Part shown: one piece after another, positions 34,101 to 45,333 of the stretch
Layout: each line of letters begins with the position of its first letter
Numbering within the stretch: the stretch's first letter is position 1
Source of the DNA: Rosellinia necatrix
Taxonomy: Eukaryota > Ascomycota > Sordariomycetes > Xylariales > Xylariaceae
DNA length: 64,000 nt
Reading direction: 5' to 3'
Assembly (NCBI GenBank): GCA_021209875.1
Contig: JAGYVD010000002.1
Location: 62,001-126,000, forward strand
The notes under the pieces: generated by a model
What the model saw: only the letters and a program-made list of their open reading frames with translations
Told to the model about the DNA's origin: nothing
The model's database searches: none
Made by a program: the position numbers and the translations under genes

Positions 34101-34383
34101 AGTCGTCGGTCGGGGCTTGTTTATTGGGGCGCGTGGGCTCGTAGCAGCATGCCTCGTGGACCTTGCGAAGGGTGACGGCGAGCTTTCTGTGTGTCGCCGT
34201 CGTCCTCTGCGCATCCCTGAATACGGCGCATATCTGTTTCCGCAGTTCGTTGTCGGGGGCCTCTTCCGGGATATCGATATTGGGGGCCGAGGCTCGCGGT
34301 GCCGTGGATGCCCTCGACTTGTTGCCCGAGGCCTTCGCGCCGGCCGACGTCCGGGAGGACCTTGAAGGGGCTTTCGTGGGCAT
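31118..34383 (-). CDS. CND3: Condensin complex subunit 3 (Cnd3/Ycg1/CAP-G)
   Basis: Two exons on the minus strand: 34383-31680 and 31587-31118, with a 92-bp intron (GTAAGT...ATAG). Product 1,057 aa, close to yeast Ycg1 (1,035 aa). After a basic Ser-rich N-terminus come HEAT repeats: LRKQICAVFRDAQRTTATHR, then VGDRAIRFIGLFLRHANDKD, VRYRSTQLISHIINSLDAID and VRSQAVLGLGRLAGNQIEG, running to about residue 870. An acidic, charged insert (about 575-625) separates two HEAT blocks, as in this family. The C-terminal tail is acidic and probably disordered. Cnd3 is the HEAT subunit that, with the kleisin Brn1, anchors DNA in the condensin ring for mitotic chromosome compaction. It is divergent from NOP4 with about 650 bp between starts. 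No lesion is visible. Confidence 0.95.
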
Positions 34384-34644
34384 GATTATGGTGGCTTCTT
34401 GCGTATGGGAATATGAATGTTGCAGCCACGACTAGGGGGGGAAGATGGTTCACGCAACCGTGAGCAGGCTCAACTCTCGTGATTGCAAGCCAAGGCGGGT
34501 TGACTAGGTGTGTTGACTAGGTAGGTATTCGGCTGTCGCGGTCTTGTTGTGTTGTTATTTTCGCGTGTAGGTACACAGTAGGCGGTAAAGCTATTGATTG
34601 GCTTGGCTCCAAGTATGTTTGTAGCTATGCGACTCAACGCAGCG

Positions 34645-34676
<32 letters not shown>

Positions 34677-35028
34677 GTGGGATCCAACTTGTTTGTATTT
34701 TAGTATTGTCGCGTTGAGAGTTGTTATTCATTTATTTACAGGCTAGTGCTGGTGGGACAACATGCATGGCTTCCCCCGCGCCTAAACGCCACAACAAATT
34801 GCTTAGGTGGGTCATCTCGATAAATACCTAAGTATCTAGGTACTTACCTATGCCCCCTCTCTTATCTCACCTCTTATCTCTCAATTCCCCACTTTATTTT
34901 TTCCCCGTGGTTGGAACTTGACCTGGATGACAGTGCTGGTTCGCATTTGGAGATAGCTTCAATCAAACAAACCTTTTCCCTGCCATCCGCGCATATCTTT
35001 GTTGGGGCCAACACCAGCCTCTCTCCCA
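34384..35028. other. Divergent promoter region between CND3 and NOP4
   Basis: A bidirectional spacer of 645 bp. It contains a CGT/TCG microsatellite (about 34643-34678) and TAGGTA/TACCTA words (34518-34525, 34830-34850), then a T/C-rich stretch (34855-34910) typical of fungal promoters just before NOP4. No coding frame is supported. Confidence 0.5.
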
Positions 35029-37372
35029 ATGGGCAAAAAGGATCTCAAGCGACAGGCCGCTGAGGCTGCCGCAGCTTACACCGAACCGAACGCCACCGCC
35101 GAACGCCCATCCAAAAAGCCTCGAGTCGACAGCAGGTCGCTCTTCGTCCGGGGACTGGCGTCTCATACCACCACCGAGACATTGACCGACTTCTTCTCGC
35201 AGCACTTTCCCGTCAAACACGCCACCGTTGTCGTCGATCGCCAAACCAAATCGTCGCGGGGCTTTGGCTTCGTCACCTTCACCGACGTCGAGGACACCCA
35301 GGCCGCCAAAGAGCAATTGCAGGGCCGCAAGGTAGACGGACGGCCGATATCCCTCGATGTAGCCGAGAGCCGCCACCGCCAGCCCGGCGCAGCGGCCGAG
35401 GATGCCGCAGCAAAGAAAGAGGATAGGCGAACCGCTCTAGCCGAGGCGCGTAAAGCCCCCAAGCTCATCATACGGAATCTACCGTGGAGCATCAAGCACT
35501 CGGACCAATTGGCCGCTCTGTTCCGGAGTTACGGCCTCGTCAAGTACGCCGACATCCCCCAGAGCAAGGGGAAACTGTCGGGGTTCGGCTTCGTCACCAT
35601 GCGCGGAAGAAAGAATGCTCAGGCTGCCATGGAGGGCGTCAATGGCAAGGTGGTAGACGGGAGGACTGTTTCTGTAGATTGGGCAGTTTCGAAAGATGAG
35701 TGGCAGAAACACGAAACCAATGACAGCAAGAGCTCAAAAGATCAAGAGCAATCCGACGAGGATGAGGATGAGGATGAGGGTGAGAATGAGAATGAAGGTG
35801 ACGTAGACAAGGAGGATGAAGGGGATGATAAGGAGAGCAGGAATGAAGACGAGGAGGACGAGGAGGAAGATGAGGATATAAAGAATTTCATGAAAAATCA
35901 CGTGGGAAATCTTGAGGACGAAGACAGCGACGCAGAAGAAGACGACGACGAAGGTGAATCAGATGGCGACGATGCGGCTTCAGACAGCGCACCCGTCCCT
36001 TCAACGAAGCCACCAATGACGGACAACAAAACGACGCTATTCATCCGCAATCTGCCATTCCTAACCACTGACGACCAACTCAAAACACACTTTGAGCAAT
36101 TCGGCCATATATATACGGTATGCGAGAGTGGTATACGATAAGCCAACAGACCGCCCGGCTGGGACAGGGTTCGTCTGTTTCGCCCAAGAAGACGAATTCA
36201 AGGCGTGCCTCAAAGGGGCCCCGCGGCCCCAGCAGTCCGCCATGCCAAGCAAGAGATCCATTCTCCAAAACGAGACGGCGGTCGGGGCAGGCAAATACAC
36301 CATCGACGGGCGTGTTCTCCAGGTCTCCCAAGCTGTCAACAAAGACGAGGCCAGCCGCCTCGCCGAGTCGGGCGCCGCCGCTCGGGGGGATGGGAAACAG
36401 CAGGACAAACGTCGCATCTATCTGCTATCCGAGGGTGTTATCTCCAAAGACTCGCCCATGTTCGACGTGCTGCCGCCAGCCGAGGTCAAGATCCGAGACC
36501 AGAGCATCGCACAGCGGAAAAAGCTCATCCAGAGCAACCCGTCCCTGCATCTCAGCCTGACCCGTCTCGCGGTGCGCAACATCCCCCGGGAGATCGACTC
36601 CAAGGCCCTCAAGGCGCTGGCCCGCGAGGCCGTCGTGGGGTTCGCAACGGACGTCAAGGCAGGCCTGCGCCAGCCGCTGTCCAAGGAGGAGAACGCGCGC
36701 GGCGGCGAGGAGGACAAGGAGGCCGAGCGCCGGCGCAAGGAGAAGGGTAAAGGGATCGTCAAGCAGACCAAGATCATGTTCGAGAACAAGGAGGGCTCCA
36801 AGGTCGGCGAGGCCGACGGCGCCGGCAAGAGCCGCGGCTACGGCTTCATCGAGTACACGTCGCACCGCTGGGCGCTCATGGGCCTGCGCTGGCTCAACGG
36901 CCACGCCCTCAAGACCGGCAACGGCAAGACGCTGCGCCTCATCGTCGAGTTCGCCATCGAGAACGCGCAGGTCGTCGCCCGCCGCAAGGACCTGCAGGCC
37001 AAGACCAAGGCTCATCTGGCGGATGGCGGGAAAGGCCAGAACGGCCAGGGGGAGGGGCGATATGGGCAGAACGGTCAAGGGGACGCGAGATTTAATCGTA
37101 ACGGCCGGGGGGAGTCAATATTTGGCCGCAACAGTCAAGGGGAGGGCGAATATGGCCAGAGGCCTCCACCGAGAGGCAAAGACTCCTCCGTGTCGAAGGG
37201 GAAATGGCAGGGCCAGAACGGCAAGGACACGGGCAGGGCCCGGGGCCGGGGCCAGCCGGAGGATCCCGTTAAGGCCGCGGCTCAGGGCGCCACGGCGAAG
37301 GAGGATTTAAAGCAGAAGATAATAGCGCGGAAAAGGATGACGCGGAAGAAGAAGGCCGGGACCCGCAGCTAA
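35029..37372 (+). CDS. NOP4: Nop4/RBM28-type nucleolar RNA-binding protein (four RRMs), frame break in an AT run
   Basis: The start is ATG 35029 (MGKKDLKRQ). RRM1 begins RSLFVRGLASHTTTETLTDF with RNP1 SSRGFGFVTF; RRM2 begins KLIIRNLPWSIKHSDQLAAL. A long Glu/Asp tract (35745-35970) precedes RRM3 (TLFIRNLPFLTTDDQLKTHF). Inside RRM3 the frame is lost in an alternating AT run (36107-36115) and ends at 36141, while the frame shifted by one continues immediately with RYARVVYDKPTDRPAGTGF, the normal next part of RRM3. RRM4 (LAVRNIPREI...SRGYGFIEYTS) and a basic tail follow to 37372. Removing two AT units would join the halves with family-like spacing; no intron fits. Nop4 is needed for 60S ribosome assembly and is essential in yeast, so the break is probably a sequence error. 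The neighbour CND3 is divergent. Confidence 0.88.
37034..37153 (+). repeat. Four 30-bp coding repeats in the NOP4 tail
   Basis: Four imperfect 10-residue units: GQNGQGEGRY, GQNGQGDARF, NRNGRGESIF and GRNSQGEGEY. They lie in the basic C-terminal tail and resemble Gly/Arg/Asn-rich RNA-binding tails. The units are too diverged to be a recent expansion. Confidence 0.7.
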
Positions 37373-37922
37373 ATAGAGACGGGGTCATTATAGGGTATTA
37401 TTACGAACATCACATAATGTGAGGATTATACCAGGTGTGAATATTCGCTGCATGAGATACCATAGGGTGTGGGGAGACTTATAACATAGCATAGCATAAT
37501 CCAACATGTCAAGCCGATCTTTTTTTCTTTTTTTTTTCTTTTTTTTTTATTATAAAAGCCAACTTGGTATCTGTTATGATTCATAAAACAAAAGCATGAA
37601 AAAGGGAGAAACTGATTTAACTACATCCTAGACCCAGTATAGTTGGACAATTCATGTTGCCGTAGAGGCATTATCATTCCCAATGATTTTGCACCGTCCC
37701 AAACTCCCAGAGCACGAACCCGAACCGGCCGGGCACAGACCGAACCATAGCGCCATGTACCCGTTGCCATACCGGCGCAAATAAAATTAAAAAAAAAACC
37801 CAACAAATGCCAAACCAGCATATAGAGCGAGATAGAAAGGGAGCGAGAAACGGAGAGAAAGAAAGAGAAGAGGAGGAAGGAAGGAAGGAAGCAAGGAAGG
37901 AAGACAAGCCCAAGCCCCGCGC
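37373..37922. other. Intergenic region with T-rich tract
   Basis: Between convergent genes NOP4 and a minus-strand gene. It contains an interrupted poly-T tract (about 37519-37549), an A-run at 37790-37798 and GGAAGGAA repeats (37870-37905). The rest is probably 3' untranslated sequence of both genes. No gene is seen. Confidence 0.4.
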
Positions 37923-39515
37923 TCACCGTCTCCAAAACCAGCCGTTCTTCCGATCCCTACCCTCCTCGCCCGCTTCGCCCGACGACGAGTTATGCTCAGA
38001 GTCGACGCTGCTGCTGCTGCTGCTGCTTCTGTTGTTATTGTTCCAGGACCACGAGAAGGAGGCCTCGGCGCCTGGGACGCGGCCGGACCAGGTGCGGGTG
38101 GTGGAGGACTGGCGGCTCTCGGCGACGAGGTTGCCGTCGGGGTCGAAGTGGCGCTCCGTGGTGGTGGCCTCGGTCTTCCCGCCGCCGCCGCCGCCGCCAC
38201 CGCCGGGCTTCTCGCGGCGCTCCGTCGTCCGGACGAGCCTGCTGCCGTCCGCGTAGACGGTCGTGGTGACCTCGGGCGGCGGCGGCGGCGGCGGCGGGAC
38301 GCCTGTCGTCGCACGCTTCACGATCCTGTTTTCCGCGGCATCGCCGTGGCCGCTCGGCTTATTGTAGAGCTCGTCCTCGATATCCGCGTCCGCGCCATCC
38401 GCATCCGCATCTATCTCACCGCCGTCGTTGTCGTCGTCCCAGGGATCCCTCGTCCCCCTCCACCGATCCCACCGCTTGGCGTCGCGGTCCACGCCGGCGC
38501 GCCACGCGAGCTCCCAGAGCCCGGACCCGTCGAAGCCGCGGCGATCCTCCCACCTCCTTCGGCGCGGCTCCGTCAGTCTGTCTCGGAAGTACAGGCGCGG
38601 GTGGGAGGGATGCGTCGTCTCGCCGCCGCCGCCGACGACGACGATACGCCTCCGCGCCGCCGGCTCGAGGCGGAAGTAGGCGTCCCAGAGGCCCAGGAGC
38701 CCGAGGCTGTCCACCCACTGCGCCACGTGGAGGCCGCGCTCGCGCTCGCGGCGCAGGAGGGGGCCGCCGTGGGCGGAGGAGGGGGGAGAGAAGGGGGAGA
38801 AGAAGCCCTCGCGGGCCTTCCGCCACGCGAGGTCGTGGCCGCTCGGCAAGGGCCGGCCGGAGCCGGCGACCAGGAGGTCCTCGAAGGCGTCGCGGAAGGT
38901 GAAGTGGGCGTCGGCGTCCCAGGCGCGCGGGACGTCGCGGGGCGTGGGCTGCGGCAGCTGCTGCAGGTTGAGCGGCGAGTAGGGGGAGTGGATGGCCCAG
39001 TCCTGCACGTCATCCATGGTGGATGCGGGGGTGGCGGCGGTGTTGGGAGGGGTGGTAGGGCCGGCGAGGGCGGTGGTGTGTTGCTCGGATTCTCCGGCGT
39101 TGGAGGCCGTCATCACGGATGATGATGATGATGTATCCGCCATTTTGTAGGCCTGTGGCGATGGTGGTGAAAGTGGCAGTGATGATGGTGGTCCTTGTCG
39201 TCGTTGTTCTGGTGGTGACAGCGATGGTGATGATGATGATGATGATGATGATGTCGATAGTGGCAGTGATGAGGCGGCTGGGGGGGACGAGGTGGTTGGA
39301 GGTGGTGAGGGTGGTGAGGATGGGAGTGTGCCACCAACGGGCGTATTAGGCGTGTTACTTGAACCGGGGTTTGATGGCGTTGAAGATCCCGATCCCGAAG
39401 TTGTTGCAGATGGCGATGGCGACACGGGGGAGCCGAAAAGGACGTCGGCGCCACGACGCACGTTGCGATCAATGCAATTCTTGAATCGTATAAACGGATT
39501 GTCTTCGGCCACCAT
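37923..39515 (-). CDS. Conserved fungal protein of unknown function, low-complexity rich
   Basis: A single-exon frame of 530 codons, start ATG 39515 (MVAEDNPFIRFKNCIDRNVR). Residues 1-28 form an amphipathic conserved-looking block. It is followed by a 120-residue Ser/Pro/Thr-rich linker, then a more structured part: AIHSPYSPLNLQQLPQPTPR, FRDAFEDLLVAGSGRPLPSG, GLHVAQWVDSLGLLGLWDAYF. After acidic and Pro/Gly-rich stretches comes a repetitive beta-like segment: TTTVYADGSRLVRTTERREK and TTTERHFDPDGNLVAESRQS, then a Ser-rich end with KNGWFWRR. The pattern of small DG turns with Thr-Thr strands recurs in mould proteins annotated as hypothetical; I cannot assign a function. It is very GC-rich at the C-terminal half, with GAT microsatellites at 39117-39134 and 39228-39252. 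No membrane segment or signal peptide is visible. Confidence 0.65.
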   Translation of the reverse strand: MVAEDNPFIRFKNCIDRNVRRGADVLFGSPVSPSPSATTSGSGSSTPSNPGSSNTPNTPVGGTLPSSPPSPPPTTSSPPAASSLPLSTSSSSSSSSPSLSPPEQRRQGPPSSLPLSPPSPQAYKMADTSSSSSVMTASNAGESEQHTTALAGPTTPPNTAATPASTMDDVQDWAIHSPYSPLNLQQLPQPTPRDVPRAWDADAHFTFRDAFEDLLVAGSGRPLPSGHDLAWRKAREGFFSPFSPPSSAHGGPLLRRERERGLHVAQWVDSLGLLGLWDAYFRLEPAARRRIVVVGGGGETTHPSHPRLYFRDRLTEPRRRRWEDRRGFDGSGLWELAWRAGVDRDAKRWDRWRGTRDPWDDDNDGGEIDADADGADADIEDELYNKPSGHGDAAENRIVKRATTGVPPPPPPPPEVTTTVYADGSRLVRTTERREKPGGGGGGGGGKTEATTTERHFDPDGNLVAESRQSSTTRTWSGRVPGAEASFSWSWNNNNRSSSSSSSVDSEHNSSSGEAGEEGRDRKNGWFWRR

Positions 39516-40425
39516 CCTTCATGAAGGCGCCATGGGGAGACGGGAGAAGGCCCAATTTTGCAGGAAATCGAACGATGTCAAATATATCAACTCCTCAAAT
39601 CAACTCCTCAATCAACTCCTCCTCGCATCCATGCACATGCAAACCTTGTAACCTTGCAACTTGGCACCGGAAGTGGTGATGCATAGAAATCGGAAGTTGT
39701 AAGCGGTCCATGGGGTGATGCATTGATGGAGCCTTCCAGAGATCTCCAGATCCGGATCGAAATATAGACGTCGACCTATCAGGAATGATGTAACGACGCG
39801 TACAGGGGAGCGAGGTGCAGAAGGACCCAGAAGTGTCCATTACTTCCTACTAATTTATCCTTCTCAGAGAAATATATGCAATAACTAAGTGAAGAATAAC
39901 ATAATGAGATTTTTTTTTTTGTTTTGTTTTTTTTATCACATCACAGCCTAACGTGCAATCAAACTGTCTAAACACTTCCGTGATTTTTATCCCTTTTAGA
40001 GGAGAATAGTTCATTGATATGCCGTGTGCTTCGTACCGTGAAGGGGAACTACTAGGCACTGTAGGCTGCACTGCACACCCATAAAAAAAAAGATCAGAAA
40101 AAGGTAGCTAACCAGGTTCGCCAATTGATTGTACCCGATTACACGTTTGTAATGTATACAACTTAATTCAAAATAAAGCATACGTATCTTTTTCACGGCA
40201 GACGCAGCCAAACGGTACAGTGGCCAAATTGGTAGTCAGCACCAACTTCTGTTAATGAGTCTTGCGAGTTCATTTCACCATAAAATGGGACGTGGCATGA
40301 GTACCTCTTTAACGCTTTTAAGCGCCCGCTACGTTCTTGTATTTTGACTGTATATACCATGCAAATTGGCATGTGTAAGTAGTCTCCAACACTGGATCCA
40401 CGTCTATATACGACGATAGCTAGGC
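39516..40425. other. Intergenic region, no gene seen
   Basis: About 900 bp between two minus-strand genes. Direct repeats TCAACTCCTC lie at 39588-39620. T-rich runs occur at 39911-39935 and an A-run at 40083-40091. Small frames on the minus strand do not resemble proteins. Confidence 0.35.
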
Positions 40426-42886
40426 TCACAATTCAAGCTTGGTCACGAGTTTCTTCTCGTCTCGCAGGCGTGTAAGAGCGACAAGTGCGTCATCTAGAGG
40501 CACTAACTCACCCTTGGCCTGCGTCGATGCATCATCCCGATTGCGGATGTTAATCGTGCGTGTGTTCATCTCTTCTGCCCCGACAACTGTTTTGAAACTC
40601 CTATTAGCGAACATTCGAGGGGGGAAAAAAAAAAAAGGGAAAAAATGGAAAGGGACAAGACTATGAAGAAAAACCGGTTTTCTTACCGAATATGAAGTTG
40701 TACTGGTCCAACTGTCCAGTACGGATCTTCTTTTGGAACTTATTCGCGCCCAGGTCGGCATCGGCGTGAAAACCCCTATTGTGGAAGAGAGTTCGGACCT
40801 CTTCGGCGTACGCGTTTACCGCTGGCATGATAGGCACAACCAAGATCTGCCGGGGGCTTAGCCAAAAAGGCCACTTGCCGCCAAAGTGCTCAATGAGGAT
40901 GGCAATCATGCGCTCGAAGCTGCCTACAATGGCACGATGAATCATAACAGGCCGTTCGTATCCGGCCGGTAAGTCCTCTTCAGTGGAGTCGCCGGCCTTG
41001 CTGGGATCGGGATTGCTCTTCTCCTTGGCCACGTAGCGAAGTTTGAACCGGCGTGGGAGATTGAAGTCGAGCTGAATCGTGCCGCATTGGTGCTCCCGGC
41101 TGAGAGCATCGGAGAGCTGAACGTCGATCTTGGGACCGTAAAAGGCGCCATCTCCGGGCTTCTCTTCCCACGATGCGCCAGCAGACGCGGTGAATTTATC
41201 CAAGGCCACCTTTAGCATCGATTCAGCCTCATCCCAGATGGCAATATCTCCAATGAATTTCTCCGGTCTCGTGGAAAGCTTGAGTTTGAATGTGAATCCG
41301 AAGAGACCATAGATGCAGTTCAAGAAGTCAAACACGCCTTCTATCTCAACACCGATTTGGCTAGGGCTGCAGAAAATGTGGGCATCGTCCTGGACAAATC
41401 GTCTGACGCGAGTCAGTCCGCTCAGAGCCCCTGAGAATTCGTTACGATGAAGCACGCCAAAATCGGCCATGCGCCATGGCAAATCCCGATACGAGACGTC
41501 GGAGTGGGCAAACAACTTGCAATGCCCCGGACAGTTCATCGGCTTCAGTCCGAATTTCTCTTTCTCGACCTCGAAGGTGAACATGTCTTCAGAGTAATGA
41601 TCCCAATGGCCCGACGTCTTCCAGAGGTCTGATTTGTACATGTTCGGCGTGATGACCTCCTGGTAGCCCCTCTTACGGTATTCTTGCTTCAGCAACTCTT
41701 GTATGGCATTGTAGATCCTAGTGCCGTGCGGCAAGAAGAAGCACGAGCCAGGGGATACCTCGTCGAAGAAGAAGAGCTTTTGTTCTGTTCCAATCTTACG
41801 GTGGTTTCGCTTTGCTGCCTCGGCCAGGAAGACCTTGTATTCTTCGAGCTGTTTCTTGTCAGGGAAGGAGATACCGGCGATGCGCTGAAGAGATTCGTTC
41901 TGTTGATTCCCCAGCCAGTATGCCGCACCAAACTATGGAGGTTCTGATTAGCTGGCGATTTCTTGCGGAGAGATTGGTACTTGCCCTGAGGATGGTGAAG
42001 GCTTTGATCCTGCCGGTATGTTGCACGTGCGGTCCGCGGCAAAGGTCAATCAGTGGGCCACAGCGGTATACGGTGGTGCTTTCGCCGTCGGCGACTCTTT
42101 GGTTGATGAAGTAGAGCTTGTACTTGCTGTAGCTGAACATGTTGATAAGGTCGGACTTGGCGAGAACAAGGCGCTCGAAGGGCTGCTTCTCTTTGATGAT
42201 GTTGGCACAAAGCTTCTCGAGGGCGGTCTGATCAGCCTGCTGGACGGCACTTCATATCGCAATGGTCAGCATTGAATCCAGGCGGTAAGCGAAAGCCGAG
42301 ACGCACGAGTTCATGTTCGCCATATCATAGTAGAATCCCGGCGGGTCAGTGGTGGGCGGTCCGTTACAGAGATGACAGCCAAAATGGCGCTCTGAAGCCT
42401 CGCCGAGCACATGAGCGCTCGAGTGCCAAAAGACTAGCTTCCCGTCTGGGTGGTTAAAGTCGAGCAACTCCAGCTTGCAACTTTTTTCCAGCGGCCGATC
42501 AAGATCCCAGAGTTCGCCATCGACCTTGGCAATGATCGTGCGCTCCAACATGGACTTGGCGATGGAACCGGCAATGTTGGCTGGCGATGTCTCCCAAGAC
42601 GTTCCCGTCTTGGTGGTGCCATCCGGGAGGGTAATGACGATGCTCTCTCGGGGCTTCGAAGCAAGCTCCTTGGCATACTCGCGAGAGAGGTTATCGAAGA
42701 TTTCCAAACGATGTCGAATGAACTCTGGTCGCGCCTCAAGCTAGGCATGGGGGCTACTGTATCAGCTTCCTGGCGCACGCTCGGGCATCGTGATAGGGTG
42801 TTCACCTTCAGCGCCTCTAGCGAAGCGGCCTTGCCGTTGGCCTCCTTCGGTTTCGCCGCCTCGCGGACGACGGGAGGTTCCGACAT
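40426..42886 (-). CDS. THS1: Threonyl-tRNA synthetase
   Basis: Five exons on the minus strand: 42886-42806, 42740-42307, 42249-41985, 41932-40687 and 40586-40426. They join in phase to 728 aa (yeast Ths1 734). Introns are 65, 57, 52 and 100 bp. Intron 3 has a GC donor (AGG|GCAAGT...CATAG); it is the only border that gives [15 protein letters not shown] in frame. The N-terminal TGS domain ([20 protein letters not shown]) and second additional domain ([20 protein letters not shown]) precede the class II core: [32 protein letters not shown] (zinc-binding Cys and catalytic-site His), [18 protein letters not shown] and [15 protein letters not shown]. The HGTP anticodon domain ends the protein ([28 protein letters not shown]). 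It charges tRNA-Thr in the cytosol. Intact apart from the unusual intron border. Start chosen at the first in-frame ATG before TGS. Confidence 0.95.
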
Positions 42887-45333
42887 TGTTCGGAAGGTGC
42901 GGGGGGAGGGGGAGGGGGGGGGTTACGTGTAGGGGTTTATTGTCGATATTCCAGTGTTCCGCACACGGTGACGCGCCCCTACTTACTCCGTAGGACGTGT
43001 GTGCCGGTTCAAAGGTCAAATCCAGAATGATGTTGACGAGAAGTGGTGGAAAGCGGAAGACAGGACGAAACAACCCCGCAGCAAAAAGGACAATAAAAAG
43101 TACAGATAACTGCAGTGACACACTGGCTATAGTGTCAAACCCACCTGCCTACCCACCCGTGTCAGACCCACCCGGGCCAATTGGAAGGGGTCAGAGGGGT
43201 CAGAGGGGTCAGCCCCACTAACGCTACTGCCCCTTGGCCCCCCCCCGGCCTAAGGTCCAGGCCTAAGGTACACTAGGGCCAGCCAAGGCAAGGAGGGGCA
43301 CAAACCGTTGGACTTTCACCACTAGACCAAGAAACTGGCTTTGCGCACGCTTGTCGACCATGGTGCGGCTTCGTACGCAGACTAATTAAAGGCTATTCAT
43401 TAATCAAATAGATCGTTTGCTTTTAAGGAGCTGAACGAGATGGTGGTCTGTATGAGTAAATTGGCCCGCCCGCTGAGGCCTTTTACTGTTGAGGGGTAAA
43501 GGGGTAAAGGGGGAAAGGGGGAGAAAGGGGGAAAGGTGTAAGTAGACTCGTGTAGCAGAGATTTCGAGCGAGTCAGGACATAAGTGTGTAATTTTAATAG
43601 TGTTTCTTAGCTAAGAATACGGCAAAGCGCCCAGAGGTAAAAGAGGGAAGCATGAATTAAATAAAATAAAATAAAAATCGGTTGCGCTCGTTCTAGGCCG
43701 GCTAGGCGATAACCAAACCACCAGTAGTACTACGTAGTACCACATACAGCAGAAGAGATGGTATTTATATTTATTTTTGATGACCGAGGTGCGTTGGTAA
43801 GTTACCTGGATACATATCTAACTTTCTCTGCGCCCTGCAGGCAGACGCAGGCCCATGGGTTGTATGCTGTTGACCCTTGACACATCACTTTACCTGCATT
43901 TGACGGTAAGATGTCTCTCTAGATGTTAGCAACACGAAACCTCATTCGGCTTTTGGTTGTGCTTTCAACACTCTCTGTAGTATTACGGTTCGTACTGCTA
44001 GTGGTTCCAGAAATGACTTGTGTTATTACATAAAGGGGGAGAGTTCCTTCTGTCAGGTAGTCGCCCGCTGTTCTGACTTATATGCACGGTTCCCGTGTTC
44101 GTGCCCGGCGAAGGCCCGGAGGCCGGTCTTAGACCCGTGACACTTAGTTCGGTGTTTAGGTTTTGCTCTGAAAATGAACGGCAGGTTTCAACTTCAACAA
44201 CAAGATTCTTGAATTGAGTATGGCTCCAGCTCCGAATTCTTATATTCGTAATAGTTCTTAGGTGGGTTGCCGCCATGATCACGTGACTAGGGCACCGGCC
44301 TCGTGACGTTGATTATATCTCGATGGCTGCTTATATGTAATCTAACAGAATAAGTAGTCAGTATTCTCAGTTAACGGCTATTCACATATAAGTCAAATTG
44401 ACTTCAGGTAGTTATATCCCAGATATACTTCAATATCCCCCCTATTTATTCCTCTTCGTAGTCGGTAGGTCACTTCGGTTAGCATTACGTGCATGTCTCT
44501 AAGTAAACTCGTCTATAATGGACTCTGATGGTAATTGGCTGGAATTCACGAAATAAATGCCAACTACAGATGCTGCGAATATTAGCATTTTGGGCATATG
44601 GGGAAATCTTACCAGTGAGCAAATATTGGTGTCACTATCAAATGCTTTCCTTTAGTTCGACATCTAAGAATCCTTATGCTACGGTCATTATATCTAATTA
44701 TTACGAGGTACCCGTCAGGTTTTTGGACTTCCTCCGCTGTAAGTTTCTGACCGGTCGGCCCCCGATGTTGGGTGGCTCACTTGAGTTCCCTCTATCGATG
44801 ATTGGCGTCAACCCACGTTCGTCCATATTGTGGTGAGGCGTTTATGTCTTGCAAAATAGTTAAAAGATAATGTAACTAGTGAAGGACGATCCTATTTCGT
44901 TATTACCGAGACAGTTGAGGCTTGTCAGTGCTATGTCGATGGTGTGATTGGGATAGCCAAATATGGATAGTTCTGCGTACTTGGTCATCGAATTCATCGG
45001 GAAGCCAAATGTTTGGCCCATAAGCAAATTTTGCATACAAATGCTGAAGGGTTGGTATGGAAGCCTCCAGGACCGGAGTTTATGGCATTCGAAATCACAG
45101 TCTCTCATATCACGTCACGTCTCACGGGCCATAATTCGTTACGTGACTCTTACCCCGCGAAACCTGGACGAAATAATTAACTGAAGCCGTCGTACTCGCA
45201 GCCTTTACCTTATTTATTTGAGTTTATAAAAGTGTGGATTTAAGTTTTATAGATTTCTAAGGAGAGATGTTCAGAATTGGAATAGAGTTAATTAATTATT
45301 GGCAACTATTGCTATCAATAAAAGCAGTCACGT
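42887..45333. other. Long intergenic region, no gene seen
   Basis: About 2.4 kb. The first 700 bp are G/C-rich with short tandem motifs: AGGGGTC repeated about 43189-43212, and GGGGTAAA/GGGGGAAA repeats at 43490-43530. From about 43600 it turns AT-rich, and no frame there shows family features. A tRNA-like stretch is listed separately. Confidence 0.4.
43280..43350 (-). other. tRNA-like stretch (possible SINE head or tRNA relic)
   Basis: On the minus strand a good polymerase III box A-like word, TTGGTCTAGTGG, is followed after 15 bases by GGTTTGTGCCC, a weak box B (consensus GGTTCGANTCC). The boxes are too close for an intact tRNA and no clover leaf can be drawn, so it is not a functional tRNA gene. 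It may be a tRNA-derived repeat with a deleted anticodon arm. Confidence 0.25.

Noticed and set aside
36110..36160. Possible intron (GTATGC...CAACAG) to repair the NOP4 frame
   Set aside because: It would be about 36 bp, below the usual fungal minimum, and would remove the conserved RVVYDKPTD part of RRM3.
37992..39122. Plus-strand frame of 376 codons
   Set aside because: Antisense of the GC-rich minus-strand gene 37923-39515; composition is that of a shadow frame.
39113..39472. His-rich minus-strand frame and Met/Val-rich plus frame
   Set aside because: Out-of-frame reading of the GAT/GGT repeats within the 37923-39515 gene.
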